64,000 nucleotides of DNA, taken from assembly GCF_036373705.1 (NCBI RefSeq), contig NC_089852.1, forward strand, positions 1,986,300-2,050,299, read 5' to 3'. The notes below the pieces were generated by a model, which saw only the letters and a list, made by a program, of their open reading frames with translations, was not told where the DNA came from and made no database searches. Position 1 is the first letter of the stretch. The number at the start of each line of letters is the position of its first letter. This DNA comes from Amia ocellicauda. Lineage: Eukaryota > Chordata > Actinopteri > Amiiformes > Amiidae. Shown here one piece after another: positions 1 to 28,725 of the stretch. The position numbers and the translations under genes were made by a program.

Positions 1-2101
1 AGGGGTCAAAATTAACTGCCAAAGCAACACCAGTACAGAACACAATGCATTCAGAATCATTCCCTTGATATTTTGGAGGGTTTCTCCAGTGTGGATGCAA
101 GACGACTCTCAGCTCCAGCTGCTCACAGGGTGCCAGTTCCCGGGCTGGTGATCTTGCCTGTGCCTCGCCTGCACCTGTCTCCAGCACAGTCCCGTGCCGT
201 GACCCGAGTGCCAACGCAGCGCAGTTTGTCTTACATGGAGTCCCGTTCGTCCCCGTGACTTGTGTGCACTTATTCCCTCTTCAGCAGCTGAATCTGTGAT
301 TCAGACTTAAAATCACCAGTGCTGGGCCCGCAGCACTGAGGGACAATTGCCTCCAGGTCAGCTGTGGGGACCTGGAAGACGAGACACACTGCGCTGTTGA
401 CTCCGTGCAGCGACAGCAGATCTGACCAGCCGATTGAAATGGCAGTGTTTCGTGTCACCTTTCTATATTAAGCTGACACACTCCTTTACACTCTTGCACA
501 CACACAGAGTCTTTCAACTGAGCTGTAGTATTACAACAAATTAACAGACTGGACCGAACCCTGTTCCCCAGACAGAACCAGTGTCGGTTCATTTTTTTTC
601 TCCTGTGTCAGCTGTTGGAAACTGGTTGTGTTGGTAGGCGATGCAACGACCGGCCTTGGGGGACATGTCTTCTGCTCTTTGTTTTATTGCACTCCTGTTT
701 ATGGTTTAATTGGTTGACTTAATTTTTGGGCTTAATTAGTCAACATGTGTGTGTGTGTGAGATCAGTGACTCACAGGCCTATAAACCCTTTCGCTGTGTG
801 GCCCTCCCCAGGAGCAGGGCTGACACTGCTGATTTGCACAACACAGCCCCCACCCCCACTATCGGCAGCAGAAACCTTTGCACGGGGAGGGAGAAAGCAG
901 TCGCAGACAGACACAGAAACGAGTCGATCACTGTACAAAAGGCATGTTTGAAAACACGTGCTTTGCCATTCTGAATAAACAACTGGAGAAAACGAATACA
1001 TATGAGCGCGCGGGGGGGCTGGAGAGAGAAAGTGAGAAAATAAAAATACAAAAGAAAAAAATAAAAATAAAAAAGAGCAGAGTGGTCTCTATTTGTTGTT
1101 TTTTTATCGTATATCATACAAGTGTGTTTATATTACAATGCAGTTCAGAGCCCAAAGGCCCCAGAGAGCGCTGGGGGCAAGACCCCTGTGCCTGGGGGGA
1201 GGGGAGGGCCAAGGGTACACGGAAGGTGGGGGGGGATAATAAAGTCTTTAGATTTATTTTTTATTCTCCTTTTAATATTCTTCATCCCTTCCAGGACACA
1301 GCCTTATAAAAACCGTCCGCAGTCAGTCCTGTGTGCGCCGGAAGGTTCCCCCCCCAGGAGCTCTGGCTGTGGCGAGACCCGGGGGAGACCGAGACGCCAA
1401 CACCACCCCCACCCCCCCCGCTTCTTGTAAAGAAATCCTTTGCAAGGTAAACGCTGCTCCTCCACTCTGCTCTGAAGGTGTCCCGATGGGCTCCACCCCA
1501 GTCACGTCCGTGCCACGATTTTAGTTTGCTTCCTTTTACAAGCAGCACCTCCATCTCCCAGACATGAGAGTCCTGCGCTCCCCCCACACTGGCACCAGCG
1601 CGTGTCCGTGGCCCGGCGGCCTCGGGGAGGGCCGCTCCTCACGTGCCGCTGCAGTCCGTACAGGCTTGCTGGCACCCCCCCCCACACACCCCCGCCCGAG
1701 AACAGACACTTCAGAGGAAAGAGCAGAAGGAAGAAAGAGATACAGCGAGAGACAGGAAGAGAAAAGAGGGAAAGAGACAGGGAGCGAACTGAACCGCATG
1801 AGAGCGACAGATGAAACAGAGAAGGAACGAGAGATCCCAGGCTCCTCAGTGTCTCGGCCCCCACGAGAGAAACTCATTTCGGTCGCTATAGAGAGAGAGA
1901 GATGAAAAACCTGACATAAAATGGAAAAAGAGAGGAACAGACGAGGGGGTGGATGGCGGGGGGACGGCGTTCTTCTCTGTAAAGTTTTGAGTTTGTCCTT
2001 ATGAAACAGGATGAATCGGCCGCCTTCGAAACAAAACGGAGACGGGCCGCCCGCTGCTGCAACAACAAACCAAACCAAAAAAAAAAAAAATAGTACACTG
2101 A
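1..2101. other. distal 3' flank or 3' UTR of QRICH1, no coding gene seen
   Basis: No reading frame here resembles a known protein. The stretch is downstream of the minus-strand QRICH1 stop codon and may hold long 3' UTR forms. Minus-strand AATAAA hexamers occur at 1,260-1,265, 1,253-1,258 and 683-688. There are purine-rich low-complexity runs around 1,680-1,910, and A-rich runs around 1,045-1,075 and 2,076-2,160. In human the next gene on this side is IMPDH2; no exon of it is recognisable in this part. Confidence 0.4.
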
Positions 2102-2107
2102 TTTATT
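2102..2107 (-). terminator. QRICH1: candidate poly(A) signal of QRICH1
   Basis: TTTATT on the plus strand gives AATAAA on the minus strand, about 440 bases after the QRICH1 stop codon. It is the first perfect hexamer seen after the stop. More distal hexamers exist, so alternative 3' ends are possible. Confidence 0.4.
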
Positions 2108-2543
2108 TAAAAAATAAAGTAAGATGCAACTTAGAAAAATAAACCGAAAAAAAAAAAAATTGTAGAGATGGGCAACTTTTTTCCTCCTTAATTGCTCCAC
2201 TGTGTCCGTCTGTCCGAGCATCCCGTCCGTCTGTCCACTGCATAGTGTGTCTCACACTGGACACCCCTGCTGATTTGGCGAGGAGTCAGGAGAAGAGGCG
2301 TGGGGGGGGGGGGAAACCGTGTTTCTCTCTCGGTCAATCAAAGGGAGAGAGCGGGAGGGAGAGAGATGGGAGAGAGACGGGGTGGCGAGGAGACGGGGCA
2401 GGATGGCAGATGATGAATCGACAGAGAGAGAGTGAAGGGGAGGGGTGAGGAAGAGCAAGTTGTCCAAGTCAGATTGTCCCTCAACAGCAGCCCCTCGTCA
2501 CCTCCTCCTCCTCCCCCTCTCCTCACTCCTCTTCCCCCTGGTC

Positions 2544-7872
<5,329 letters not shown>

Positions 7873-8639
7873 TTAACTCTGGCGTGTTGACAGAGGGAGA
7901 GTGAAAGAGACCAATAACTCTGGAAATATGGCCCGGAAAATAATTTCTGTACTTCTGTAATCTCGGTCAGCATATCAGGCTCCGGTGCGAGGCGGCCCTG
8001 TCCCAGAGTATCGGGCCTGGGTGTCAGACCTGCAGGAATACAGCTCTGCAGTACTGGGGTGGCCAACATCTGACACACTGGCACACTGACAGCAACTGAC
8101 TATATAATTACACACAATAGGTAAAAAGACCAATAGAAATAAATACAAAAGGGAAAGAAAAAAATGAAAGGAAGGGGGGAGAGAGAGAGAGGCAGTTCTG
8201 AAATATGAGGATTTTTTAAACCATAACGATTTTATAGAGATCTTCCCAAATTATGATTTAATGCACAGTAACGTTTAAGGTGACAGTATTTATAAATTTT
8301 CTTGGTTTCTTTAGCATGAATTCCACACACCCCCACCCGGGTTCCACGTAAAAGTGCATTCCAGCGCAGAGCGGGGAGGAAGCCAGGGCTCGGGCTGGAG
8401 CCACGGCCGATCTCCAGAGGAAACAAACGCACACAAACGACACCAACTCGGGTCTCATAAGGCGCAGGATGCATCTAACCCCTCGGCAGTGCGGAGAAAA
8501 AGACCCCCTGCTCCTTAAACGCACACAGCAGTGTTTTGCAGCCCGGCCACAGGCAGCTGGCTGCACGACTACGCATCTTTCCAAGCGACCTTAAATATGA
8601 GCAAAACGAGGTGTTGCGCCAAAGCTAGGTATTCAAACA

Positions 8640-9310
8640 CAAAATCAACAACCTCCGACTCGCCGCTTTAAAACCCCGGCGCTGGCAGGTCCGCGGCCGT
8701 GAAATACACTTACCGAACAGTGCAAATGACAGCGAGGCGCTCGGTTTACAGTTCGTTTCTGTACGATCGTCGATTGGAGGAAAAAACACAAGTCATATTA
8801 GCGACGATAACAAAGCAGTGGAAATGTGTACCTCCAGGAGAAAACACGGATTCCGGGCGGGGTGTGTGGCGCCTGTGCCGGCACACCGATAAGGCTCGCA
8901 ACGCAACACACGGAGGTCGGGGAGCGATAGACAAAAGAATCGCCAACCGAGCCGACCGTGCGCGGCCTGCTCTGACACGGCGAGTCCCCGGGCTGTCCTG
9001 GCTGTCGACTGCCGCCTCGGAGAGCGCAGCCGTCGGATCGCACCGCCCTCTCCCTCCCCTCCCCGCGGTGCCCAAACACGCGTGCCCGTGGACTGGTAAG
9101 GGGGGCGACACTGTCCGGGAGCGAGCCGGGCGCGTTCTCGATCCCCGGGCCGGAGCTTTCAGACGGAGCCCCGGCCTGTCAGCCGCTACAGACCGTGCGC
9201 CCGCTGCCGCCAGTGCGGCTACAGCTCTCCCTTTCCCAGGCTGCCACACTCAGCAGGCCTACCCACGAAACACCAGCTCTCCGCGGCACTCACCTGGGCG
9301 CGCACAGCCT
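8640..9310 (-). promoter_or_regulatory. CpG-rich interval with two candidate alternative 5' exon donors
   Basis: The interval is GC- and CpG-rich, unlike its flanks. On the minus strand it holds two good donors: TTCG|GTAAGTG, ending an exon at 8,714, and CCCAG|GTGAGT, ending one at 9,294. Both could feed the QRICH1 acceptor at 7,772 as alternative untranslated first exons. No protein-like frame is convincing. The role as an alternative promoter is inferred. Confidence 0.4.
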
Positions 9311-9399
9311 GGCGTTTTCACGTGTAGCCCCTGGACACACTGCGTAGCTTCTGCAGTGTGCGGCTTGAAAAGAGTTTTTAATGTTGTCATGCCTCACCC

Positions 9400-11640
9400 A
9401 AAAGATTCATAATAAATTAATATGATCGATTGGTGTGGCTGACGCAGGTTATTTTCAGGTGTTTTGCAGATGCTTGCTGACGGACAGTGTGGACACAGGG
9501 CCCGGCAGTGAAAGCGTTAACACCTGCGGCCGCTCTTCACCACGCCGACGGCAGCGGACGAGCGTCCCTCCTCGTTATCACTCATTCATTATTCCGCACA
9601 GAGCCATCAGCTGAGGGCAGCGCAGGCGGCACAAAATGCGGCAACAGACGAGCTGCACTGACGGCCGGGATCTGCCCGAGCGCAGACCGCCAGCCCAGCG
9701 CCGTGTGCCGCCCTGCCGCACTCCGAGAGGGGTGTCCCCGCCACAGAGCAGCGCTGCGAGGACGCCAGCCGTCAGTGTGCCTCGACAGTCTGGATTTAGT
9801 GACCACGATCACATACATGTACTGTCCCTGCTTCAATATCTGTATTCATTTAAATAATATATTAATATAATATATAGATCCCTCTCTATCTCACACTCAG
9901 GACACACCAGGTGGAAACAGAGGGACAATGGTGACACACATTACAGCCCAGTACACCAACACACAGCCCAGCACAGGGAGACAACAACCCAGCAACACAC
10001 AACCACAGACAACAAACACACAAGATTGTTTATTATCTCTCTCTCTCTACACACACATTGTATCTACACACCTCTATATAACAGTAACAGTGGCTGCTTG
10101 GCCTCCTCACTGCTGTCAGTCAGTGATCCAGACACTCTTTCAGGCCCAGCCTGTTGTTCACTCATCTCATTCTCTACGCTAGCGTCCAGCCCAGCCCTTC
10201 TCACCGAGCTCACTGAACTGCTGAATAAGTGCCAGCGCACACACGTTCTCCATACCTGTCCTCTTAACTTCTTGTGAAATCCCAGTGAAATCCCAGTAAA
10301 ACCTGTTACCCTGTAGACCCTCTCCAGGACCCGGGTTCAACAACTCGATCAATCAAAGTTGGTCAGTCAGGTCAGTCCATCAATCAATTAATCTTTATTT
10401 GGTACAGCAGCCTCCCTGACAAGCCGTCCGAGAGCTTCCGTTATCAGGCTGGAGATGGACCACGACACCCGACCGCCCCCCCCCCGCCTCTCTTTACACT
10501 TTAAACAAACCACACTCTCTCCCCAGTCTTCCCAGTCTAAGGCACCCCCGCTCTGCCTAAAATGTTGTGTAGCTAACCAACCTTCCCCCAGCTGACTGTC
10601 AGCGAGGGTCCCAAGACTATCCTGATGCTCAGTCGTTTAATCCTGGCAAAAACTACTTTTGTCTGTATGAACATGAAAATGAACTGATTATTCCACTGTA
10701 TTCAATGGGGGATCATTGCTATAAAATGCCAGGGAAAACAAAACCCTTGGCCACAAACAAACAGCCATGACAGTGTGAACAGCAGCCCCTACCTCAGGCC
10801 CCCAGTGGCGCCACAGCTGGAGTGGGAACACAGAACTGCAGTCACCTTGATTCACCTCAACATAATTCCAGTCCTGATTCTGGAACGCAAAGATCTTTCC
10901 AATTCCAGGTTCCAGAACTGAACCGGAGTCGTCCTACACTGACCCAGCAGGAGCCTTATCTTAGCACACAGATGTAAACTACTTCCTTTCCAACCATCTG
11001 CTGACCGGCTACACTGCCCCATCACTGTGGGGCTCCTTGCTACTGTGTCCACCAATGCACTAAAAATGGCCCTCCTTAAAACTCTTTTTGATTGATCAAC
11101 AAGCTTACAGGGGGAGGTTGACCCCCCACCTAACCACCAGGATGAACTACTGAATGACTGGCTGTTGTGATGTATGTTTTTGTGTGTGTTATGTGGAATG
11201 ATAAATGATAAATTAAGGGATGCTGGGGGTCAGACACCAGGCTCTCTTCCCGAACTGCAAGAGGAAGGAATTCTGAACAGATCCCATGTGACTTTACCTG
11301 TCAATCAGAAAGTGCCATGTGGCCTGTGCCACAGCTGACACTCCCAGTCTCTGGCACAGTGCTGAGCACAACCCCACAGCCACACTTGGGATACAAATGC
11401 CTGCCCTACAGAGCTCAGCGCCATAATAATAATAATAATACAAAATTAAATACTAAGATATAATCGTTTAGCAGACGCTGACTGGGAGAACTGAATTCAA
11501 TCGGACTGGACTGCTGCAGAGTCACTGACTGGACTGGACTGGACTGGACTGGACTACTGCAGAGTCACTGACAGCACCTGATCTCAAAGCAAGGATGCAG
11601 AATAAGGAGGTCCACTCCAGCGCAGTAGCTCTCTAGGGGC
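9400..11640. other. non-coding stretch of the long QRICH1 5' intron
   Basis: No gene recognised. A minus-oriented LINE-like tail (ATTAATTGATTGATGG on the minus strand) sits near 10,380-10,410. A short ATA microsatellite lies at 11,424-11,440. A 68-base piece of the same GGACTGGACTG / CTGCAGAGTCACTGA minisatellite that precedes OGG1 is at 11,507-11,574. The remainder is unique-looking sequence. Confidence 0.5.
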
Positions 11641-12093
11641 CACACAGCAGGGCCCAGACAGGGTACCTCCTCTTAACAACACGAGCATCTCTTGGGGACC
11701 TGGCCAACCAGCAGCGGCCCGCCTCCCGAGTCTCTGTCCGGGCATTTACTGCGCTCACAGATGTGTTCAATAGTAACAATAAAAGGTTTAAAACGTTAGC
11801 AACACACCCAGATCCCCGCACAGGGACCCGCACAGGGGTGTCTGCGGCGGGGGGGGGTGCTGCCGTGTACGCGCGCATCCGGTCCCCACTCGGCTGTGCC
11901 CGCGGCCCTGCTCGTGCCCGCCCCCCTCTGTCCGGGGCGCGCTCCCGAGCTTCCACACAACAACAGCGAGGGGTGGGGAGCGCGCCGCCCCCCCCCGGAC
12001 CCCCCTCCCGGGCAGGGTGGCCGCACAGCGGCTCCCCCTGCGGCCCGGCGCCCGGATCGGCCCGGGGCCTCGGCCGCGCTGTCCCTGCCTTAC

Positions 12094-12410
12094 CCCTCTG
12101 TGTCTCGGCCAGGCCGCTCCGCCCTCGCCGGCTCCGCTCCGCTCGGCCCCTCTGTGGTCCCGCTGGCTCGACCCAGTCCCGCCGGATCAGGGAGGAGACG
12201 AGCTGCTGTCTTCGTCTGGTGTCTCGCCTTGAGCTTTTCCCCCGTTCCCTCCACTCGCCGTTTAGTATAAATATTCCTTGCCTTTTTTTTTCTTTTTTTT
12301 TTTTTTTTTTTACTCCTCTTTCTTCTCCTCAGATCTCGCTGGGCGCCATCTTACATTCAACCCCTCTCGGCCAATCGGGAGCCGCTCGGCGACTCTCGCG
12401 AGACTGGCGG
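12094..12410 (-). promoter_or_regulatory. QRICH1: CpG-island promoter and untranslated first exon, probably QRICH1
   Basis: Three promoter marks lie close together: a CCAAT box at 12,371-12,375, the palindrome TCTCGCGAGA (BANP/ZBTB33-type CpG-promoter element) at 12,394-12,403, and AAGATGGCGCC on the minus strand near 12,344-12,354 (YY1-type, usually just after the start site). Downstream on the minus strand a purine- and CpG-rich leader runs to a donor, CAGAGG|GTAAGG, ending at 12,094. The nearest minus-strand acceptor with a known gene is QRICH1 at 7,772. The exon-intron link is inferred. Confidence 0.6.
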
Positions 12411-12551
12411 ACCAAGCGCCGCGAGACGTGCGCGCGCACCCGGCGCGCCTTAAAGGGGCCACGCGCCCGGCCCGATCCCGTCTCCCGGGCAACCGCCACG
12501 GGACCGGCGTGGGGGGCAGAGGTGATGCCACCCGCAACACGTGAGCAGGGT

Positions 12552-12554
<3 letters not shown>

Positions 12555-12629
<75 letters not shown>

Positions 12630-12672
12630 GAGCGAGAGCGAGAGAGAGACAGACAGACAGAGAGAGAGAGCC
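12555..12672. repeat. GA and GACA microsatellite
   Basis: A pure (GA)n run is followed by GACA tetranucleotides and more GA. It marks the upstream edge of the presumed QRICH1 promoter region. Confidence 0.9.
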
Positions 12673-12679
12673 AGGCGTC

Positions 12680-14470
12680 AGGGTGGGCCGCTGGCAAGGG
12701 CCGAGCGACAGGCTCTGAGGGCTGGGTGATTTATATGAGATTCAGCCCTGAAGCACGGCAGGGCTGAATCTCCACAGAGCGGCCCCGGACGTGTGAGCAG
12801 CTCCCCCGACCAGGGTGCCAGCCGAGCCCCAGTCCTGCAGTGCAGGGTGGCTGGCTGGGGGGAGTCCCCCCAGTGCATGAGCACCACGGGCCCCCGCTGC
12901 AGTGTCCCTGCCTGCCCCTCTCCCCCCTGAGGGCCGAGCACCGCACTCCTCCACTGCGCCTCCTGCTCCTGTGCATGCTGACTGCAAGATCTGCACAATG
13001 TAGCGTTCTTGTGTTCCACAGTTATTTTGTTACACATAAGACAGATACTACTGCTACTACTGGTCTACTGCTTACAGCAGGGGTGTAGGTTTCATTTCCC
13101 CCCAAACCTACGCCTCTGGCTTACGGTAATAATAATACAGTTGTCACACCATTTAGCACATCGCCAGTGTACCCTTTTGGACAGTGTAGCTCCAGTGTGT
13201 GGGACAGCTGTCTCTCTGTCTTTATCAAACACACAGGCACATCAGCACTGACCACAGCAAACTGGAGGCCAGGAGGTTTACTGACTGACTGACTGACACT
13301 CACAGACACGCTCACTGATGGACTCTCCAGACCTCTGGGGAGACATGTGGATGAGATCCTGGGACCAGCAGTGCCCTGTGTGGTGCTCCTCTCTGTGGGG
13401 GCTCAGCGCTGCCTGCGGCTGACAGGCTGACAGTACACAGGACTGAGCTCAGCGCCGACTGGGGCTCTGAGGGAGCAGATTGGCAAACAGTAACAGTAAG
13501 TTTCAAACCTCAGTTTGTTCTCTGTTGGGTACAAAATTGCCAAACACAGACAGATCTATACCCCCACCTCACCCAATCTATAACCTAAGCCAGTGTCATG
13601 CACTTTTTGGGAGCATTTAAAAACTTTGACTCAAGACATCACTCCTGTAGTGCACACCTGCTGCACTGCTGCTCCCAATAACACAGGTCAGTCAATAATA
13701 ATATTAATAACAGAACTCATATGAGCACCACTAATACTAATAATTATAATAGAAATGTATTTTATATAGCGCCTTACATGAAAATATCTTAAGACCCAGT
13801 ACAACAAAAATAAAAAAAACACTGCTGTCACCATGCAACAGCAATCCTGGAGCTCAGAAATTAAGTAAACAAACACCTAAATCATGGAAACTGAAAATAA
13901 TTAAATTATATGAAATCAGATAAGAATAGTAATATATTAATAGTAATATGTAATCATGTTAATTGTTTAAAAAAGACAATCTTAATAATTCTCCTAATTC
14001 CTGCAACCAGCTCCTTACCCTTGGAGTCAGACCCCTGTGTGTGTATATGTGTGTGTGTGTGTGTATGTGTGGACAGTGTCGCTCTCATTATCACAACACC
14101 TCGTCAGAGCCCCACTGTTTATTACACTCTAACCATGATTAATAAGACATTTTGAAATATATATATGTGTGTGGGGGGGTATATACACGTAGTATTGGAC
14201 TGAAAGCGTGTTGTGGGTGTCTGCACCTTTAACAGAGCATTATCTGTCCCAGTCTGCCTTAAAGAGCCCAGCATGTGTCAGTGAGGGCCTCCCCCTGCTC
14301 TCCCCACAACACACTGCCTCTCCGCACTCTTAAGGTGGACTGGCAGAGATAGTGGCGCACCAGGCTGTGGCCGCACTGCTCTCGCTGCCAGACTGCGGGC
14401 AGGAAGGGGTTAATTCCCACACTCTGCCCTCGGCCCCGCAGTGACCTCGTGACAGCCAGCGCATGCATGA

Positions 14471-14501
<31 letters not shown>

Positions 14502-15110
14502 CAGACCCAACAGGCGTACACACACACACAGTCGCACGGACAGCGACACGCTCCCACAGACCAGACAGACAAACGGCGCGCTCCTGAGACACGGGGTGGA
14601 ATAAGGAAGCTGATGGGTGTCAACTGTCTGTCTTTCTCCTCTCCTTCCTTCGCTCTCTCCTCCTCCTACATCTTTCCTGAGTACTGAGCTCAGCTGGTGA
14701 AGGGGCAGAATATGGGGGTGGAAAGCTGATGCAGTAGGGAGAAAATAAGTAGCTTTCGGTCTAATCATAATAAATCAATAAATATTAACAAGCGTAATTT
14801 GTTTGCACTTTAGGATTATTTTGAGGTGCCTTTCCAATTGCAACGGACGGACGTGCTTTCACACCGACGCCACTCAGAACCAGGTAGAGAGTGGGTCAGA
14901 GCCTGGGCCGGTGTGCCCCGTGTGCCAGGCCAGCCTTGAGGTCAAGCTCTTTGCATCCTGGGACAGGTCGGACAGGTCGTGGTTGCGTGTCGAAACCGTG
15001 CTAATGGACTGCAGTTTCGTTAGTGTGCTGGAGGTCTGAGCTGTGCTACTTTGGGAACTGTGCTGCAAAACTGCAAGATAAACAACAAACAAATGACAGA
15101 ACTAAACACC
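12680..15110. other. intergenic, no gene recognised
   Basis: Lies between the presumed QRICH1 promoter and the QARS1 3' end. Contains GT/CA microsatellites near 14,036-14,070 and 14,470-14,500, AT-rich sequence at 13,690-13,960 with a degraded LINE-tail-like piece (TTTATATAGCGCCTTACATG near 13,761), and otherwise unique sequence. No frame resembles a known protein. Confidence 0.5.
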
Positions 15111-15139
15111 AGGAGGCCTTTAAATGTAAAGATTCATAT

Positions 15140-15145
15140 TTTATT
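15140..15145 (-). terminator. QARS1: candidate poly(A) signal of QARS1
   Basis: TTTATT on the plus strand, AATAAA on the minus strand, about 210 bases beyond the QARS1 stop codon. A 3' UTR this short is normal for QARS1. Confidence 0.6.
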
Positions 15146-15354
15146 AATATGGATTTTTCCCTTTCAAATTACAATCAAGCTCTCTGCATTCAGCAGGTAG
15201 AAAAGCCAAGCACTCTGAACAGGAAGTGGAGGGAAGGACAGGAAGTGGCGCTGCTACCCTGTCCGACCCACACACCATAGACACTCCCAGACCTTCCCCC
15301 CCGGGAGAGTTTCGGACCCTGGAGGTCTTGATTGGCAGCTTGACAGGCATCCAC

Positions 15355-26180
<10,826 letters not shown>

Positions 26181-26460
26181 GTTTCCTCCACTCGAGACAT
26201 GCCTCTCCACTCACTTCCTCCACAACTAGGGGCTGGAGGGGCGGGACCGAGGCCACAGGGGCGTCAGAATTGAGCCAATCACGGCCCGGGAGAAGGCAAT
26301 CGGAACCAATCAGAGGCGAGGACTCAGAGTTGTTAGAATGTGGTTTCTGTTTTCTCTCCAAGGAACCAATCAAAGCTCTGGAAGTGTTCGAAGTGGGCGG
26401 GGTTGTTGAGGACGTTGCAGGTCGATTGCGTCATGCAGAGAGCGTGGCCGAGTTTAAAGG
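26181..26460 (-). promoter_or_regulatory. QARS1: QARS1 promoter with three CCAAT boxes
   Basis: Just upstream of the QARS1 ATG, three CCAATC motifs occur on the plus strand at 26,275, 26,306 and 26,366, all in the same orientation with spacings of 31 and 60 bases. Clustered NF-Y sites of this kind are usual in TATA-less housekeeping promoters. There is no TATA box near the start. The OGG1 side is about 400-600 bases away, so the region may serve both directions. Confidence 0.6.
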
Positions 26461-26558
26461 GCCAGTGTTTCTAGCCAGTATCTTAAAAAATAAAACAGCT
26501 TTCAGTGCTACATCATCATTATGATATTACTAAACAAAGTATACACAGATATAATTCA

Positions 26559-26660
26559 GTGCTTCCCAACCCTGGTCCTGGAGGAGACCCTACACTGCAG
26601 GTTTTTGTTCCAACTGAGCTCTCAATTATTTAATTGAACCCTTGAGTGGCTGTGAACATG
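26559..26660. mobile_element. end of a hAT-type MITE
   Basis: Begins CAGTGCTTCCCAACCCTGGT followed by CCTGGAGGAG, the terminal sequence of a widespread vertebrate non-autonomous hAT family, then CTGCAGGTTTTTGTTCCAAC. Only one end is clear. Confidence 0.55.
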
Positions 26661-26828
26661 ACTTCATAGAGAGGTTTTATTGCGATCATTAATTTTGTGT
26701 TGTTGCTGATTAATGTCAATACAGGCTGTACATTGTCAACAGAGGCAGAGACTTCCAATTACACCACACTACACTTTACTGTGTTAATACCACAGTACAC
26801 TACCGCGAATTTACCGCGGAACACCAAA

Positions 26829-27092
26829 ACTACAACTCCCATCATAACTACACACAATGACAGCCACCGTTTCTCAGAGAGAGAGAGTGTCTGTTCTCCG
26901 CCCCCAAGGAGATCCCCCTCCGACCCCAGCTGTGGCTCCGGCAGTGAGCTTTGACGGGGGAATGTTTGACTTGGCCAGCCGTTGCTGAGAAACTCCGTGG
27001 CAGTTATGGTGGGCCTGATTCACGGAGGCTGATGTAAACATGAGACTCGGAGGGCGGTGATACCAGACAGTCGCTGCGATTTTGATATTCAG
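26829..27092 (+). promoter_or_regulatory. OGG1: candidate OGG1 promoter and untranslated first exon
   Basis: ACTACAACTCCCA at 26,829-26,841 matches the ZNF143/STAF promoter element. A modestly CpG-rich leader follows, ending at a plus-strand donor, ATTCAG|GTAAAT, after 27,092. The only good downstream acceptor before the OGG1 coding region is GGTTGCTACAG|G at 28,691. This would place the minisatellite inside intron 1. Exon linkage is inferred. Confidence 0.45.
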
Positions 27093-27310
27093 GTAAATTA
27101 AATCGCCAGCAGCTGATCACTGAACACAGAAGGTGATACGGAGAGTGAGAGTCTGTAGTGCACAGGACACGGGCCACCGCGCTGCCGGGGGTGGAGAAGC
27201 TCAACAGGAACCACAGCACGGACAGCAACACAGGAATACTTTTACTAAACAATCATTAGAAATATGGCGTGGAAATGCTCTGTGTATTTACAAACAAGAC
27301 GACATGCGCT

Positions 27311-28643
27311 ACTACTGCTGCAGAGACACTGACCGGACTGGACTAGACTGGACTGGACTGCTGCAGAGTCACTGACTGGACTGGACTGCTGCAGAGTCAC
27401 TGACCGGACTGGATTGGACTGGACTGGACTGCTGCAGAGACACTGACTGGACTGGACTGGACTGGACTGCTGCAGAGACACTGACAGGACTGGACTGGAC
27501 TGGACTGCTGCAGAGACACTGACAGGACTGGACTGGACTGGACTGCTGCAGAGACACTGACAGGACTGGACAGGACTGGACTGCTGCAGAGACACTGACA
27601 GGACTGGACAGGACTGGACTGCTGCAGAGACACTGACTGGACTGGACTGCTGCAGAGACACTGACAGGACTGGACTGCTGCAGAGACACTGACAGGACTG
27701 GACTGGACTGGACTGCTGCAGAGACACTGACTGGACTGGACTGGACTGCTGCAGAGTCACTGACCGGACTGGATTGGACTGGACTGCTGCAGAGACACTG
27801 ACCTGACTGGACTGGACTGGACTGCTGCAGAGACACTGACTGGACTGGACTGGACTGCTGCAGAGACACTGACAGGACTGGACTGCTGCAGGGTCACTGA
27901 CCGGACTGGACTGCTGTAGAGTCACTGACAGGACTGGACTGCTGCAGAGACACTGACTGGACTGGACTGCTGCAGAGACACTGACAGGACTGGACTGCTG
28001 CAGAGACACTGACAGGACTGGACTGGACTGCTGCAGAGTCACTGACCGGACTGGATTGGACTGGACTGCTGCAGAGACACTGACCTGACTGGACTGGACT
28101 GGACTGCTGCAGAGACACTGACTGGACTGGACTGGAGTGGACTGCTGCAGAGACACTGACTGGACTGGACTGGACCGGACTGGACTGCTGTAGAGTCACT
28201 GACTGGACAGGACTGGACTGCTGTAGAGTCACTGACTGGACAGGACTGGACTGCTGCAGAGACAGTGACTGGACTGGACTGGACTGGACTGGAGTGGACT
28301 GCTGCAGAGACAATGACTGGACTGGATTGGACTGGACTGCTGCAGAGTCACTGACTGGACTGGACTGGACTGCTGCAGACTCACTGACTGGACTGGACTG
28401 GACTGGACTGGACTGCTGCAGAGACACTGACTGGACTGGACTAGACTGGACTGCTGCAGACTCACTGACTGGACTGGACTGGAGTGCTGCAGAGACACTG
28501 ACTGGACTGGACTGCTGCAGAGACACTGACTGGACTGGACTGCTGCAGGGTCACTGACCGGACTGGACTGCTGTAGAGTCACTGACTGGACAGGACTGGA
28601 CTGGACTGCTGTAGAGTCACTGACTGGACTGGACTGCTGCAGC
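27311..28643. repeat. minisatellite immediately upstream of OGG1 coding exon
   Basis: About 1.3 kb built of CTGCTGCAGAGACACTGAC plus a variable number of (C/T)GGACTGGACTGGA steps, giving units of roughly 25-45 bases. Each unit carries CTGCAG. It stops within 5 bases of an in-frame ATG at 28,645. Low-complexity frames rich in Ser-Pro-Val-Gln run across it on the minus strand and are not genes. Confidence 0.95.
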
Positions 28644-28725
28644 AATGAGAGCAAGTTCCTTAAGACAGGCTGCTTGTGTTGGTTGCTACAGGTGCTGTGA
28701 GGTGCTGTCTCCCCCTGCTGGCTGC

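Noticed and set aside
10852-11055. Open minus-strand frame ending near a TGATTGATCAACAAG stretch, possibly a retroelement
   Set aside because: No recognisable reverse transcriptase or gag motif and too short to assign.
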